49,990 nt of DNA from Archangiaceae bacterium (GCA_016879935.1 JAACJQ010000324.1:1-49990), one strand, 5' to 3'. Positions 17,813 through 27,292 are shown, numbered from the stretch's first letter. The notes: a model not told the origin generated them from the letters alone. Program-made: numbers and translations.

Positions 17813-18094
17813 ATGACGACAACCATTCGTCTCGACAAAGAACTCCGGGCGCGCATCGCGACCGCTGCGGAACGAGAGGGCAAGTCTCCACACGCCTTCA
17901 TGGTCGACGCGCTGGCAAAGACCGTTCAGCAAGCCGAAGCCGAGGCGGAGTTCCACCGTGTCGCCGACGACCGCTGGGCTGAGTACGAGCGCACCGGCAA
18001 GGCGATTCCCGGGGACGAAGTGAACCAGTGGGTCCTCGCCAAAGTGCGGGGAAAGAAGACGAAGCGCCCGGTCGCACGCCGACTGGACAAGTGA
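17813..18094 (+). CDS. Ribbon-helix-helix antitoxin (ParD/CopG-like)
   Basis: The 93-residue protein begins with a ribbon-helix-helix DNA-binding domain: strand 'TTTIRLDKEL', helix 'RARIATAAEREG', then 'SPHAFMVDALAKTVQQAE'. Its acidic/aromatic C-terminal half, 'EFHRVADDRWAEYERTG', is the kind of tail that wraps around a ParE/RelE toxin. The start at 17813 places the first strand at the N-terminus. The toxin gene begins 5 bases after its stop. It should neutralise the toxin in the cytoplasm and, as a dimer, repress the operon, possibly through the palindrome at 17786. Confidence 0.85.
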   Translation: MTTTIRLDKELRARIATAAEREGKSPHAFMVDALAKTVQQAEAEAEFHRVADDRWAEYERTGKAIPGDEVNQWVLAKVRGKKTKRPVARRLDK

Positions 18095-18098
18095 TCTC

Positions 18099-18398
18099 GT
18101 GCTGACCCTCGCGTACGACGACGGCGTCGCCGATGATCTCAATCGGATTGCCGAGCACCTTCTCGAGCACGACGTGTCCGATCCCGCTGGTCGACTGCGA
18201 GAGGTCACCGAGGCGCTTGGAATGCTGAGAAAGCACCCGTTCATCGGGCGACCCGTCAAAGAGAACCGACGGGAGCTGGTGATCGGCAGGGGCTCGCGCG
18301 GCTACCTCGCCCTGTACGCGATCGACCACGCGAAGAACCGAGTCGTGGTTCTGGCCATCCGCAGTCAGCGCGAGCTTGGCTACTCCCGCGAGTACTAA
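18099..18398 (+). CDS. ParE/RelE-family toxin
   Basis: The 99-residue protein matches the ParE/RelE fold: two N-terminal helices ('GVADDLNRIAEHLLE', 'RLREVTEALGMLRKHP'), then the strand core 'GRPVKENRRELVIG' and 'GYLALYAIDHAKNRVVVLAI', ending 'RSQRELGY'. The 'RELxIGxGxxGYLALY' signature is typical of the ParE side of the superfamily (gyrase inhibitors). RelE-type ribosome-dependent RNases share the fold, so the target is not settled. The GTG start at 18099-18101 lies 4 bases after the antitoxin stop. The TAA stop abuts the convergent ABC-F stop. Confidence 0.85.
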   Translation: MLTLAYDDGVADDLNRIAEHLLEHDVSDPAGRLREVTEALGMLRKHPFIGRPVKENRRELVIGRGSRGYLALYAIDHAKNRVVVLAIRSQRELGYSREY

Positions 18399-20354
18399 TC
18401 AACCCAGCGCTGAGATCTCCGAGCCCACGACTTCCCACCGGGCGAGCGCCTGCTCGAGTTCCTGCGCCGCCTCGCGATGCGCGGCAAACACCGGCCCCGA
18501 GGCGCCGTAGTCCTTCGCGAACTCGGCATCGGCCAATTGCGCCTCACGCACCTTCTGCTCCGCCTCGAGCTGCGCGATGCGTGCCTCGAGCTTCTCCAGC
18601 TCCTTCTTGAGCGGGTTCAGCTTCTTGCTCCGCTCCTGTCGCGCCTCGGCCTCGAGCCGTTTGCGCTCCTTCTCGCTCGAGGGCTTTCCACCGCCCGCTG
18701 GCGCGTTCGAGGTGTTCAGCTGCCCCGACTCCGCGCGCTCCTTCGCCTCGATGTCGAGCTTCGCCAGGTACTCCGACATCGAGCCCATGAACGGCACCAG
18801 CTTGCGATCGCGCACGTCCCAGATGTGCGTGGCCAGGGTGTCGAGGAACGAGCGGTTGTGCGACACGAAGATCAACGTGCCGTCGTAGTCCTCGAGCGCT
18901 TCGATGAGCGCCTCCGACGAATCGAGATCGAGGTGGTTCGTCGGCTCGTCCATCACCAGCAGGTTCGCCGGCTTCACGAGCAACCGCGCCAACGCCACGC
19001 GCGCCCGTTCTCCACCCGAGAGCACGCCGATCTTCTTGTCGACGTCGTCACCCGAGAACAGGAACGCGCCCAGCACGCTGCGCACGTACGACTGCGGCTT
19101 GTCGGGCACGAGCTCCATGATCTCTTCGAGAATCGTGCGGCTCTTCTCGAGCGTGTCGGCGTGGTGCTGCGCGTAGTACCCCAGCTGCACGTTGTGCCCG
19201 AGCGTCACCGTGCCCGCGTCGGCCTCGAGCTCACCCGTCAGCAGCTTCAGCAGCGTCGTCTTGCCTGCGCCGTTGAGGCCCGTCACGGCCACCCGCTGTC
19301 CCCGGAGCAGCAGCGCGTCGAGCCCGTCGTAGACGACGTGTTCACCGAACGCCTTCTTGATGCCCGACAGCTTCACCACGTCACGGCCAGGCGGGCTCGT
19401 CGGCGGGAACGTGAAGCCCACCGTCGCGCGCTCGCGGTGCACCTCCACCGTCTCCATCTTCGCGAGCTGCTTCATCTTCGACTGCGCCTGCGCGGCCTTG
19501 CTCGCCTTCGCTTTGAAGCGATCGACGAACGCCTGCAGCTGCGCGCGCTTCGCTTCGATCTTCTGCTGCGACGCCAGCAACCGCTCGGCCTCTTCGGCTC
19601 GCAGCCGCCGGTAGTCTTCGAAGTTCCCCGTCCACGAGCGCACGCCCTCGACCTCGAGCGACACCACGCGGTTGATCTGCCGGTTCAAGAACTCGCGATC
19701 GTGGCTGATGAGCACCATCGCCTTGCGCGAGCGCTTCAAGAACCCGTCGAACCAGGCCAACGTCGGCAGGTCGAGGTGGTTCGTCGGCTCGTCGAGCAAC
19801 AACAGATCGGGGTCCTGCAGGAGCAGCCCCGCGAGCGCCGCACGCATGCGCCAGCCACCCGAGAACTGCGAGGTCGACTTCGTGAGCTCCGACAGTTGAA
19901 AGCCGAGGCCCAGCAGAATGCTCTCGGCGCGGTGTTTGCCGTAGTGCTCCTCGAAGTGATCGCGCTCCTCGTGCAGCTCGGCCAGCGTGGCGGCGAGCTC
20001 GAGCTGCTCGGCCTCTTCCGTCGCCTCCGACAACAACCGCTCGGTCACCGAGAGCCGCTCGTCGAGCGAATCGCGCCCGGGCACCGACGACAGCACCGCG
20101 TCGACCAGCGGCCCTTCGGCGAGCGTCTGCAGCTCCTGCGCGAGGTAGCCGACGCGGGCGTTCCGCCGAAACGTGATCGAGCCCTCGTCGGCGTGCACCT
20201 GCCCCACCAGAATCTTGAGGAACGTCGACTTCCCCGTTCCGTTCGCGCCGACGAGGCCGATGCGATCGGTCGGGCCGATCGTCAACGCCGCATCCTCGAA
20301 GAGGGCCTTCTTCCCGTACGACAGCGACAGCTTCTGGACGATGACGAGGCTCAA
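18399..20354 (-). CDS. ABC-F family ATPase
   Basis: The 651-residue protein has two tandem ABC ATPase domains and no membrane part, the hallmark of ABC-F translation factors. The first domain has Walker A 'GANGTGKST' (~36-44) and signature 'FSGGWRMRAALAG' with 'LLLLDEPTNHLD'. An inter-domain linker rich in Lys/Ala/Gln follows. The second domain has 'GLNGAGKTT', 'LSGGERARVALARLL' and 'LVMDEPTNHLD'. A C-terminal coiled-coil ('NPLKKELEKLEARIAQLEAE') completes a YheS/Uup-like layout. It should act on ribosomes. A TTG start at 20352-20354 giving 'MSLVIVQKLSLSYG' is proposed because the first beta-strand normally begins there; upstream GTG codons are alternatives. Its stop adjoins the ParE-like gene's stop. 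Confidence 0.9.
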   Translation of the reverse strand: MSLVIVQKLSLSYGKKALFEDAALTIGPTDRIGLVGANGTGKSTFLKILVGQVHADEGSITFRRNARVGYLAQELQTLAEGPLVDAVLSSVPGRDSLDERLSVTERLLSEATEEAEQLELAATLAELHEERDHFEEHYGKHRAESILLGLGFQLSELTKSTSQFSGGWRMRAALAGLLLQDPDLLLLDEPTNHLDLPTLAWFDGFLKRSRKAMVLISHDREFLNRQINRVVSLEVEGVRSWTGNFEDYRRLRAEEAERLLASQQKIEAKRAQLQAFVDRFKAKASKAAQAQSKMKQLAKMETVEVHRERATVGFTFPPTSPPGRDVVKLSGIKKAFGEHVVYDGLDALLLRGQRVAVTGLNGAGKTTLLKLLTGELEADAGTVTLGHNVQLGYYAQHHADTLEKSRTILEEIMELVPDKPQSYVRSVLGAFLFSGDDVDKKIGVLSGGERARVALARLLVKPANLLVMDEPTNHLDLDSSEALIEALEDYDGTLIFVSHNRSFLDTLATHIWDVRDRKLVPFMGSMSEYLAKLDIEAKERAESGQLNTSNAPAGGGKPSSEKERKRLEAEARQERSKKLNPLKKELEKLEARIAQLEAEQKVREAQLADAEFAKDYGASGPVFAAHREAAQELEQALARWEVVGSEISALG

Positions 20355-20457
20355 AGCGCTGCGGGCCTTACCAGCGTGCGCGCCTTGAATCGACGGTGAC
20401 ACCTCAGGTACGTGCCCATCGCCTCGTCGGCCGGACGGGGAAGCCCGGGGGCCGTTC

Positions 20458-22194
20458 ATGTCGAAAGTTCATTCGCTGCTGTTCATCGCGTCGCTGTCGT
20501 GCGCGGTGGCGTCGCTCTCGGCGTGCAAACCGGTGAGCAAGTGCAGCGCGACGAGCTGCAACGGCTGCTGCTCCGAGCTCGGTCAGTGCCTCGCGGGCAA
20601 CATGTCGAACGCGTGCGGCCGTGCGGGCACCACGTGCAAGGCCTGCGGCGCGACCGAGATGTGCATCGCCACCACGGGAGCGTGCGCGGCGAGCACCGGA
20701 ACGGGTGGCGGGAGCAGCGGCTCCGGCGGAGGAACGTCAGGAACGGGCGGTGGCACGAGCGGCACCGGCGGCGGAACGTCGGGCACGGGCGGAGGCGGCA
20801 TCGGCGGCGGCACCGTCAACCCCAACGACGTGGAAGGCACCTGCACCCAGACCTACAGCTTCGACTCCGACGGCGGCACCCGGCCCTGTCAATTCGGCGC
20901 CAACACGCCCTCGGCGATCATCATCGGCGAAGACGGCGGGCTCACCACCATCGTCTCGGCCGTGCGCCCCGACAGCAGCTTCACGCTCGCCAACGTGCCG
21001 ATGGGCCCCTACTTCCTCAAGCTCGGCACCACCTGGTTCAAGACGAGCCAGCGCCGCGTGTCGCTCGACTACGAGTCGCTCGGCCGTGTCGATGGAGCGA
21101 TGGCGGCCACTGGCACGACGCTCACGGTCGCGACGACGGGCATGCAACCGTGGAACGACCTCACCCACTTCATGAGCCTCTACAGCTCGAACAGCGGCGT
21201 GGCGATGGAGGCCTTCAGCCTCTACACGACCAACGCGCCCCTCGGCGGTGAGTCGGCCTTCGACTGGCGCATTCCCTACGATCAGTACTCGACCCAGCTG
21301 CTCACGCCGATGCTCGACTCCACGAAGGGCGACGCGGTGCTGATCACCCAGATGGAGTCGAGCTCGTCAGGCGAGTACCGAACCGTCGGCGCGGGCTCGG
21401 GCTCGGCCGTCGCGATGGTCTCTGGGCAGGCGAACACCACGACGGTGGCCCTCATGTCGCCGCCCGCCAGCACCACGCCGCTCGACGTCAGCGTCTCGTC
21501 GTTCTCGCAGTACACGTCCGACTTCACGACGGGCACGGCGCCGACGCTCAACCTCGAGTTCACGACGGGCCCCAAGCCGCTCCATGAACGCGCCAGTGAC
21601 GGCCTCGCGTTCGTCTGGGGCTCGTACCCGCAGGCCGGCGCCACCGCGACGCCACCCAACCCGCTCAGCTACCCGAACCCCTTCCCCGCCTCCTGGGGCA
21701 CGACGGTGATGATTCAGTACGGCGGCACCGTCAGCCGGCTCTTCACTGGAGCGACCGAGCCCCGGCGCTACTTCTCGGGCATCACCACCACCGTTCCCAT
21801 TCAGGCGCTCGCCTCGCCCATCGCCGCGACCATCTCGCCGCCGAAGGACGTGCAGCTCAACGGCATGCCCTTCGCCAACGCACAGCCTGCGGTCACGCGC
21901 ACGCCGACCATCTCCTGGGGCGCTCCCACGCTTGGCACCGTCAGCCGCTACCTGCTCCGCGTCGAGCAGCTGCAGCTCAGCTCTGGCCGCACCACGAGCC
22001 GCGTCGCAGGCACGTTCTACCTGCTGCCGACCGACACCTCGTTCACCCTGCCGACCAACGTGTTGCTCACGGGGCAGTCGTACGTGCTCACGCTCTCGGC
22101 CTACAAGCTGTCGACGAACATCGAGCGCGATCTTTCCGACTTCCGCTTCCCGATCTCATCGGCCAGCGTCGTCTCAGGCATCGTCAAACCCTGA
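20458..22194 (+). CDS. Cys-rich lipoprotein, first of three tandem paralogs
   Basis: The 578-residue protein has a lipobox signal peptide (ASLSA-C), then one Cys module ('CSATSCNGCCSELGQC', 'ACGRAGTTCKACGATEMC'). A Gly/Ser/Thr linker of six or so GTGGG units follows, then a beta-rich body beginning near 'YSFDSDGGTRPC'. The C-terminal ~100 residues resemble a fibronectin type III fold ('TPTISWGAPTLGTVSRYLLRV') and end 'VVSGIVKP'. The two following genes share the whole layout and the C-terminal signature. It is the most divergent of the three. A surface-exposed role is likely from the architecture. No enzymatic motif is visible. Confidence 0.75.
   Translation: MSKVHSLLFIASLSCAVASLSACKPVSKCSATSCNGCCSELGQCLAGNMSNACGRAGTTCKACGATEMCIATTGACAASTGTGGGSSGSGGGTSGTGGGTSGTGGGTSGTGGGGIGGGTVNPNDVEGTCTQTYSFDSDGGTRPCQFGANTPSAIIIGEDGGLTTIVSAVRPDSSFTLANVPMGPYFLKLGTTWFKTSQRRVSLDYESLGRVDGAMAATGTTLTVATTGMQPWNDLTHFMSLYSSNSGVAMEAFSLYTTNAPLGGESAFDWRIPYDQYSTQLLTPMLDSTKGDAVLITQMESSSSGEYRTVGAGSGSAVAMVSGQANTTTVALMSPPASTTPLDVSVSSFSQYTSDFTTGTAPTLNLEFTTGPKPLHERASDGLAFVWGSYPQAGATATPPNPLSYPNPFPASWGTTVMIQYGGTVSRLFTGATEPRRYFSGITTTVPIQALASPIAATISPPKDVQLNGMPFANAQPAVTRTPTISWGAPTLGTVSRYLLRVEQLQLSSGRTTSRVAGTFYLLPTDTSFTLPTNVLLTGQSYVLTLSAYKLSTNIERDLSDFRFPISSASVVSGIVKP
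20695..20817 (+). repeat. Coding tandem repeat for Gly/Ser/Thr linker
   Basis: About six imperfect 18-21-base units of the type acgggcggtggcacgagc encode G-T-G-G-G-[ST]-S repeats between the Cys module and the body domain. They could recombine with related tracts in the two neighbouring paralogs. Confidence 0.6.
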
Positions 22195-22253
22195 CCTCGT
22201 TTCAGCCGAAGCTGTGCTAGCGGGCACGGGTCGATTCTCCCCAGGGGGCGTTC

Positions 22254-23888
22254 ATGCGATTCGCAGCATTCTCCATCTCGTTCGTGCTCGGTGTCGTCGG
22301 CGCCGTGTCGTGTTCCCCGTCGAAGAAGTGCACCCCGGCAAGCTGCTCCGGATGCTGCTCGGCCAACGACACGTGTGAGACCGGCGGCGCGACGACGGCC
22401 TGCGGCAGCGCGGGGGCCTTGTGCGATCGCTGCGTCGGCGCCCAGCTCTGCGTCGCGGGCAAGTGCGAAGGCGGCACGAACACCGGCGGCGGCAGTGGTG
22501 GTGGCACCGCGGGCGGCATGGGCGGTGGCAGCTCCACCGGCACCGAGCTCACTGGCACCTACCAGGAGATGTGGGGCTGGGACGCTGACGGCGGCCGCAC
22601 CGCGACGATCAAGAACTTCTCCCGAGCACGCGTTGGAGTCTGGTACCGCGATGGCGGCTCGCCCGACTTCATTCGGGGCATCGGCAACGACGACGGCACC
22701 TTCGTGGTGCGTGACGTCCCCGCGGGCGAAGTCACCCTGCAGCTCGACAAGCGCTTCTTCGTCACCACCGCGCGCCAGCTCGCCTTCGACAGCTTCATCG
22801 GCGGCCGCAAAGACGCCGTGCAGGCGACCAGCGAGTCGACGTTGCGGCTGACCATGCGCGGCCTGCAGCCGATCAGCACCACCAGCTCGACTGGCTTCTT
22901 CTTCACGCAGCTCGGCGGCACGGCCAACAACCTCGAGAACGTGGCCCGGCCCGTCACGCCGGCTGGCGCGACCAGCATCGAGTCGGATCTCGACTGGGCC
23001 CAGCTCTCGACCGCCCTCGGCTACGGCCTGCCGGACTCGTCGAAGGGCGACAAGGGCTACGCCTACCAGAACGCCACCGTGACCACCGACGCTGGCAGCT
23101 TCTCGAGCCTCGTGCGTGCCGGCGAGTTCAACATGGTCACCCTCGTGAACGGCGGCACGGCCGACGCGATCGTCGACCTGACCGCGACGCAGACGGCGCC
23201 GTACTCGCTCAACGTCGACCGGGCCGCCTTCACCGCGCTGCGAGGCAGCTTTGGCCGCAGCGCAGGCGTCGCGTAGTGGCAGGTACAGGTCGGCACTTCT
23301 CCGTCAGCCCCGCCCTTCCGCTTCAGTGGCCAGGGCGTCGTCACGCTCGCCTCGGCAGCACTGAAAGAGACCGAGCCCGTCACGCTGCCGGTCCCGTCGC
23401 CTTTCCCCGGCTCGTGGGGTCGCGAGGTGTTCATGACCTTCGTCGTGCCGCAGCTTCGTCAGCCCACCGATGCAGGCACGCCCACCGAGTTCTTCGGCGG
23501 CGTTTCACTGGGCGATGCTGCGGAGCGCCTCACGGGAACCATCGCGCCGCGGCTGGGCCCGGTGCGCGGCGCGCAGATCGCCAACCGCAACTTCGTCGAA
23601 GATCAGAGCGGCGTGACGACCACGCCCAGCCTCTCGTGGATGGCGCCGTCGACTGGAGTTGCCAACAGCTACCGCGTCTCGATCAGCCGCATCGACGACT
23701 CGGGTCAGGTGCAAGACCTGTGGCGGGTGTACACGCCGAGCCTGGCGGTCACGATTCCTCCCGGCGTGCTCGTCATGGGCAACGTCTACGTGCTCGAGCT
23801 CGAGGCGCTCTCGTTCGGCGAGGGCAGCATCTCGTTCACCCTGCCCTTCGCCCGCTCGGTCGTCGTGAGCGGCGTCATTCGTCCCTGA
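22254..23888 (+). pseudogene. Cys-rich lipoprotein paralog interrupted by in-frame TAG
   Basis: The ATG at 22254 opens a signal peptide with lipobox GAVS-C, one Cys module, a Gly/Ser linker and a body closely similar to the next gene ('VWYRDGGSPDFIRGIG' against 'VWYSDAGVPDYVRGVG'). At codon 341 (23274-23276) a TAG stops the 340-residue product inside 'GSFGRSAGVA'. The same frame stays open for another 204 codons, and the encoded sequence ('FRFSGQGVVTLAS', 'RNFVEDQSGVTTTPSLSWMAP', ending 'VVSGVIRP') matches the rest of the paralog. The intact protein would be ~544 residues. A recent nonsense mutation, a sequencing error, or readthrough could explain this. The truncated form would lose the FN3-like C-terminus. 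Confidence 0.8.
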
Positions 23889-23908
23889 AACCACCCGTGG
23901 AGTCCTCC

Positions 23909-25558
23909 GTGCGTCTTCCTGTCTTCCTGGTCGCCTTCGCCGTCGGTGTGATCTTCTCGCAGTCGTGCACGCCGGCGAAGAAGTGCACCCCGACGACCTG
24001 TCAGGGGTGCTGCTCCGCCAACGACACGTGCGAGTCGGGCACCACCGTGTCTGCATGCGGGCGCTCGGGCCTGCTCTGTGATCGCTGCGTCGGCGCCCAG
24101 CTGTGCACCGCGGGAGAGTGCATCGGGCCCGCCGGAACCGGTGGCGGGAGCAGCGGCACGGGTGGTGGTTCGAGCGGCACCGGCGGAGGCTCGGTCGCGA
24201 CGAACGACTTTCTGGGCTCGTTCCAGTTCATTCACGGGTGGGACGGCGACGGCGGGCGCAGCGCCATCGGCACCGCGTTCGACCGTGCCAGCGTCGGCGT
24301 CTGGTACAGCGACGCCGGCGTTCCCGACTACGTGCGCGGCGTGGGCAGCGCCGACGGCACCTTCATCGTTCGCGACGTGCCCGCTGGAGAAGTCACCCTG
24401 CGGCTCGATCACACCTACTTCGTGACCACCCAGCGGCGGCTCGACTTCCAGAGCTTCCTGGGCTCGCGGCTCAATGGCGCCGAAGCAGCGACGGCCGAGA
24501 CCACGCTGAGGCTGACGATTCGAAACCTCGAGCCGTACGCGTCGAGTCGCAACGCCATGCAGCTGTACTTCACGCAGAACTCGGGCGGGTTCTCGAACAT
24601 CGAAGCCTTCGTCCGGCCCGTCGTCTCCGCGGGCGCGACGACCATCGAGTCAGATCTCAACTGGGCCAGCGTGACGTCGGCGCTCGGCTACGGGCTGCCC
24701 AATGCCTCGTTCGGCGATCGCGGGTACGCCATTCAGTACCGCAGCTTCGCTGCAGACGGCGGGGGCGAGTACACGGTGCTGCGCGCCGGTGAGTTCGCGC
24801 CATTCACGTTGACGAACGGTGGCTCGGCCGACGCCGTGGCCGATCTCGTGGTGGTGACCAGCCAACCGACGCCGGTGAACTTCGATGCGCCGGCCTTCCG
24901 TGCCCTGCGCGGCTCCTTTGGCCGCGACACTGCGGTCGCCTCGCTCGGGCTGCAGGTGAACGTGTGTCCCTCCCCCGCGCCGCTGCGCTTCAGCGGGCAA
25001 GACGCCATCACGCTCACCAGCCGCTACGCGCCCGAGGCGACGCCGCCGACGTCGATCGACATGCCCGTGGGCGCCGTGCCTGCGAGCTGGGGCCGACTGC
25101 TCATCTCGTACTTCGGGGTCGAGCAGCCGCGAACCATCACCGACGGCGGTACGCCCTCGCGCTTCTCGGGCGGCATCAGCGTGTATGAGACCGGTGAGCA
25201 GCTTCCAGCGATGTTCACTCCTCGCATCACCGCCGTGCGTGGGGCGCAGATCGCCGCCCGCAACTTCGTCGAAGATCAGAGCGGCGTCGGCACCACGCCC
25301 ACCCTCGCGTGGACGGCGCCCACGACGGGCACGGTCACGAGCTACCGCGTGCGCATCTCGCGCGTCGCCAACAACGGCACCGTGCCCGAGTCGTTCGCCA
25401 TCTTCACCGCGAACCCCGGAGTGACGCTGCCGCCCGGCATTCTCGTCGCGGGAAGCGCCTACGTCTTCGTCATCGACGCCTTGTCGTTCGGCTCGGGCGG
25501 GTGGTTCTCGCTGCCCATGGTGTCGTCGAGCGTCGTGAGCGGCGTCATTCGGCCCTGA
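23909..25558 (+). CDS. Cys-rich lipoprotein, third tandem paralog (intact)
   Basis: The 549-residue protein has signal peptide MRLPVFLVAFAVGVIFSQS-C and one Cys module ('CTPTTCQGCCSANDTC', 'CDRCVGAQLC') nearly identical to that of the preceding gene. A GTGGGSS linker follows, then a beta-rich body starting 'GWDGDGGRSA' and a C-terminal FN3-like domain ('TPTLAWTAPTTGTVTSYRV') ending 'VVSGVIRP'. A GTG start at 23909 is chosen because GGAG precedes it and it aligns with the ATG of the paralog; a GTG at 23897 is the alternative. It lies 20 bases after the interrupted copy, so the two are probably one transcript. No catalytic motif is visible. Confidence 0.78.
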   Translation: MRLPVFLVAFAVGVIFSQSCTPAKKCTPTTCQGCCSANDTCESGTTVSACGRSGLLCDRCVGAQLCTAGECIGPAGTGGGSSGTGGGSSGTGGGSVATNDFLGSFQFIHGWDGDGGRSAIGTAFDRASVGVWYSDAGVPDYVRGVGSADGTFIVRDVPAGEVTLRLDHTYFVTTQRRLDFQSFLGSRLNGAEAATAETTLRLTIRNLEPYASSRNAMQLYFTQNSGGFSNIEAFVRPVVSAGATTIESDLNWASVTSALGYGLPNASFGDRGYAIQYRSFAADGGGEYTVLRAGEFAPFTLTNGGSADAVADLVVVTSQPTPVNFDAPAFRALRGSFGRDTAVASLGLQVNVCPSPAPLRFSGQDAITLTSRYAPEATPPTSIDMPVGAVPASWGRLLISYFGVEQPRTITDGGTPSRFSGGISVYETGEQLPAMFTPRITAVRGAQIAARNFVEDQSGVGTTPTLAWTAPTTGTVTSYRVRISRVANNGTVPESFAIFTANPGVTLPPGILVAGSAYVFVIDALSFGSGGWFSLPMVSSSVVSGVIRP

Positions 25559-25606
25559 CGCATTCAGGCCGACGACGGTCGGCTGCGTGTAAGCTGCCTC
25601 TCGGGC

Positions 25607-27157
25607 ATGGCTGACTCGATCGAACAGCTCAACGCCACGGCGCTCCTCGGGCGGCTCATCGACGGGCGCTACAAGGTGGAGTCCGTGCTCGGCCAGGGCG
25701 GCATGGGCGTCGTGTTCCGCGCAGTGCAGACGTCGGTGCAGCGCCCCGTCGCGATGAAGACGCTGCACCCGCAGCTCGCGATGGCGGCGACCTTCTTCGA
25801 GCGCTTCAAGCGTGAAGCCGAGATCGCCAGCCGCCTGCACCACCCGAACATCATCACCATCTTCGACTTCGGGCGGACGAGCGACGGCCTCTGCTACTAC
25901 GTGATGGAGATGCTCGAGGGCGTGAGCCTTCGGCAGCGCGTGAAGCAGGACGGGCCGATGACGTTGCGGCAGGCCGCCGCGGTGATCGAGCAGGCCACCC
26001 TCGGCGTCGGGCACGCACACAAACAGGGCGTCATTCACCGCGATCTGAAGCCGCACAACGTGATGCTCAGCCTCATCGACGGCAACGAGTACGTGAAGGT
26101 GCTCGACTTCGGCCTCGTGAAGGCGATGGAGCAGGAGGAAGAGGAGCAGCTGACCTCGACCGGCCAGGTGCTCGGCACGCCCCAGTACATGCCGCCAGAG
26201 CAGGCCGGCGGCGAGAAGGTCGATCACCGCTCCGATCTCTATTCTCTGACCGGCGTCTTCTATTACTGCCTCACCGGCCACTCGCCCTTCGGCGCGAACA
26301 CGGTGCGCAAGGCGCTCCAGGCGTCGCTCACGCAGAAGCCGCCACCGATCGCGACGTACCGCAAGGGCGCTCCGGTGCCCGACGCGATCGATCGGTTCTG
26401 CCAGAAGGGCCTCGAGGCCGAGAGCGACGCCCGTCACCAGTCGGCCGAGGCGTTCATCGAGTCGCTGCACGCTGCGCTGTCGGGAACGCCAGACTCGGTG
26501 CTCGACGCGGTGCCACAGCACGTCGCCGAGTCAGGCAAGGAGTCGGGCTCGGGCTCCTCGAGCGCGTCGCGGCGGGGCAGCTCGCGCACGGGCTCTCGAG
26601 CCGCGGTGAAGGCCGTCTCGTCGGTGAACAACAAGTCGAAGTCGGGCGCCTCGAAGGTCGAGCCAGCACCTGCTCCCGAGAGCGTGAAGCGCGGCCCACC
26701 CGTCGCGGCCATCGCGGGAATCGCCATCGTGCTGGTCGGCGTGATCGTCGGTGCGTTGGTGGTGAAGAGCCAACGCGGGGCCGAGCCGCAGGTCGATCGC
26801 CCAGTCGCCACGCCGCCCAAACCCACCCAGGCACAGGTGACACCGCCGCTCCCGACCGAGCCGGCCGTGGTGCGAGTCGCGCTCAAGACGCTGCCGCCCG
26901 GTGCCGAAGTGCTCGAAGACGGCGTCACGCTCGGCACCACGCCCCTGTCGCTGGACTGGAGTCGCGCGGCCAAACGCACGCTCACGTTCAAGCTCGCCGG
27001 TCACCGCGATCTCGAGAAGGCGCTCAAGCCCGAGTCCGACCAGGAGTTCGAGTTCGCCCTCGAAGCCCTCAAGAAGCCCTCGAACCCCGGCAGACCCCCA
27101 CCCCAAGTCAAGAACCCACAGAAGCCGCCGACGGACGACATCAGCGCCTTCGAGTGA
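25607..27157 (+). CDS. Ser/Thr protein kinase with PEGA domain (Pkn type)
   Basis: This 516-residue membrane kinase has an intact catalytic domain: glycine loop 'LGQGGMGVVF' (28-37), Lys51 in 'VAMKTL', catalytic loop 'HRDLKPHN' (Asp146), 'DFG' (167-169) and 'PPEQA' (196-200). A Ser/Gly-rich linker leads to one membrane helix ('VAAIAGIAIVLVGVIVGALVV', near residues 365-386). An extracytoplasmic PEGA-like domain with 'LPPGAEVLEDGVTLGTTPLS' follows. The order kinase, helix, PEGA is classic for myxobacterial Pkn proteins: cytoplasmic signalling with a periplasmic sensor. A -10-like TAAGCT lies 11 bases before the ATG. The metallopeptidase gene starts 135 bases downstream, perhaps with its own promoter. 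Confidence 0.93.
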   Translation: MADSIEQLNATALLGRLIDGRYKVESVLGQGGMGVVFRAVQTSVQRPVAMKTLHPQLAMAATFFERFKREAEIASRLHHPNIITIFDFGRTSDGLCYYVMEMLEGVSLRQRVKQDGPMTLRQAAAVIEQATLGVGHAHKQGVIHRDLKPHNVMLSLIDGNEYVKVLDFGLVKAMEQEEEEQLTSTGQVLGTPQYMPPEQAGGEKVDHRSDLYSLTGVFYYCLTGHSPFGANTVRKALQASLTQKPPPIATYRKGAPVPDAIDRFCQKGLEAESDARHQSAEAFIESLHAALSGTPDSVLDAVPQHVAESGKESGSGSSSASRRGSSRTGSRAAVKAVSSVNNKSKSGASKVEPAPAPESVKRGPPVAAIAGIAIVLVGVIVGALVVKSQRGAEPQVDRPVATPPKPTQAQVTPPLPTEPAVVRVALKTLPPGAEVLEDGVTLGTTPLSLDWSRAAKRTLTFKLAGHRDLEKALKPESDQEFEFALEALKKPSNPGRPPPQVKNPQKPPTDDISAFE

Positions 27158-27292
27158 GCCCAAGACGGGGTCCCGCTCGACACCTCCACATCCAAGTCGC
27201 TGACATTTCAGAGAAATTGAGTTGGAACGTGCGGGGTGGTTTGCGCGTTGGTCTCGTCGGGTATGGTGCCCGCAGCCGTCGAGACCCACTCC

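Noticed and set aside
18477-20399. 640-codon plus-strand frame opposite the ABC-F gene
   Set aside because: Its Arg/Leu/His-rich sequence with no domain arises from the GC-rich third positions of the ABC-F gene.
23274-23276. Amber codon as pyrrolysine
   Set aside because: The paralog has ordinary residues here, no methylamine genes are seen, and pyrrolysine use is unexpected in this group. Nonsense mutation or sequencing error is simpler.
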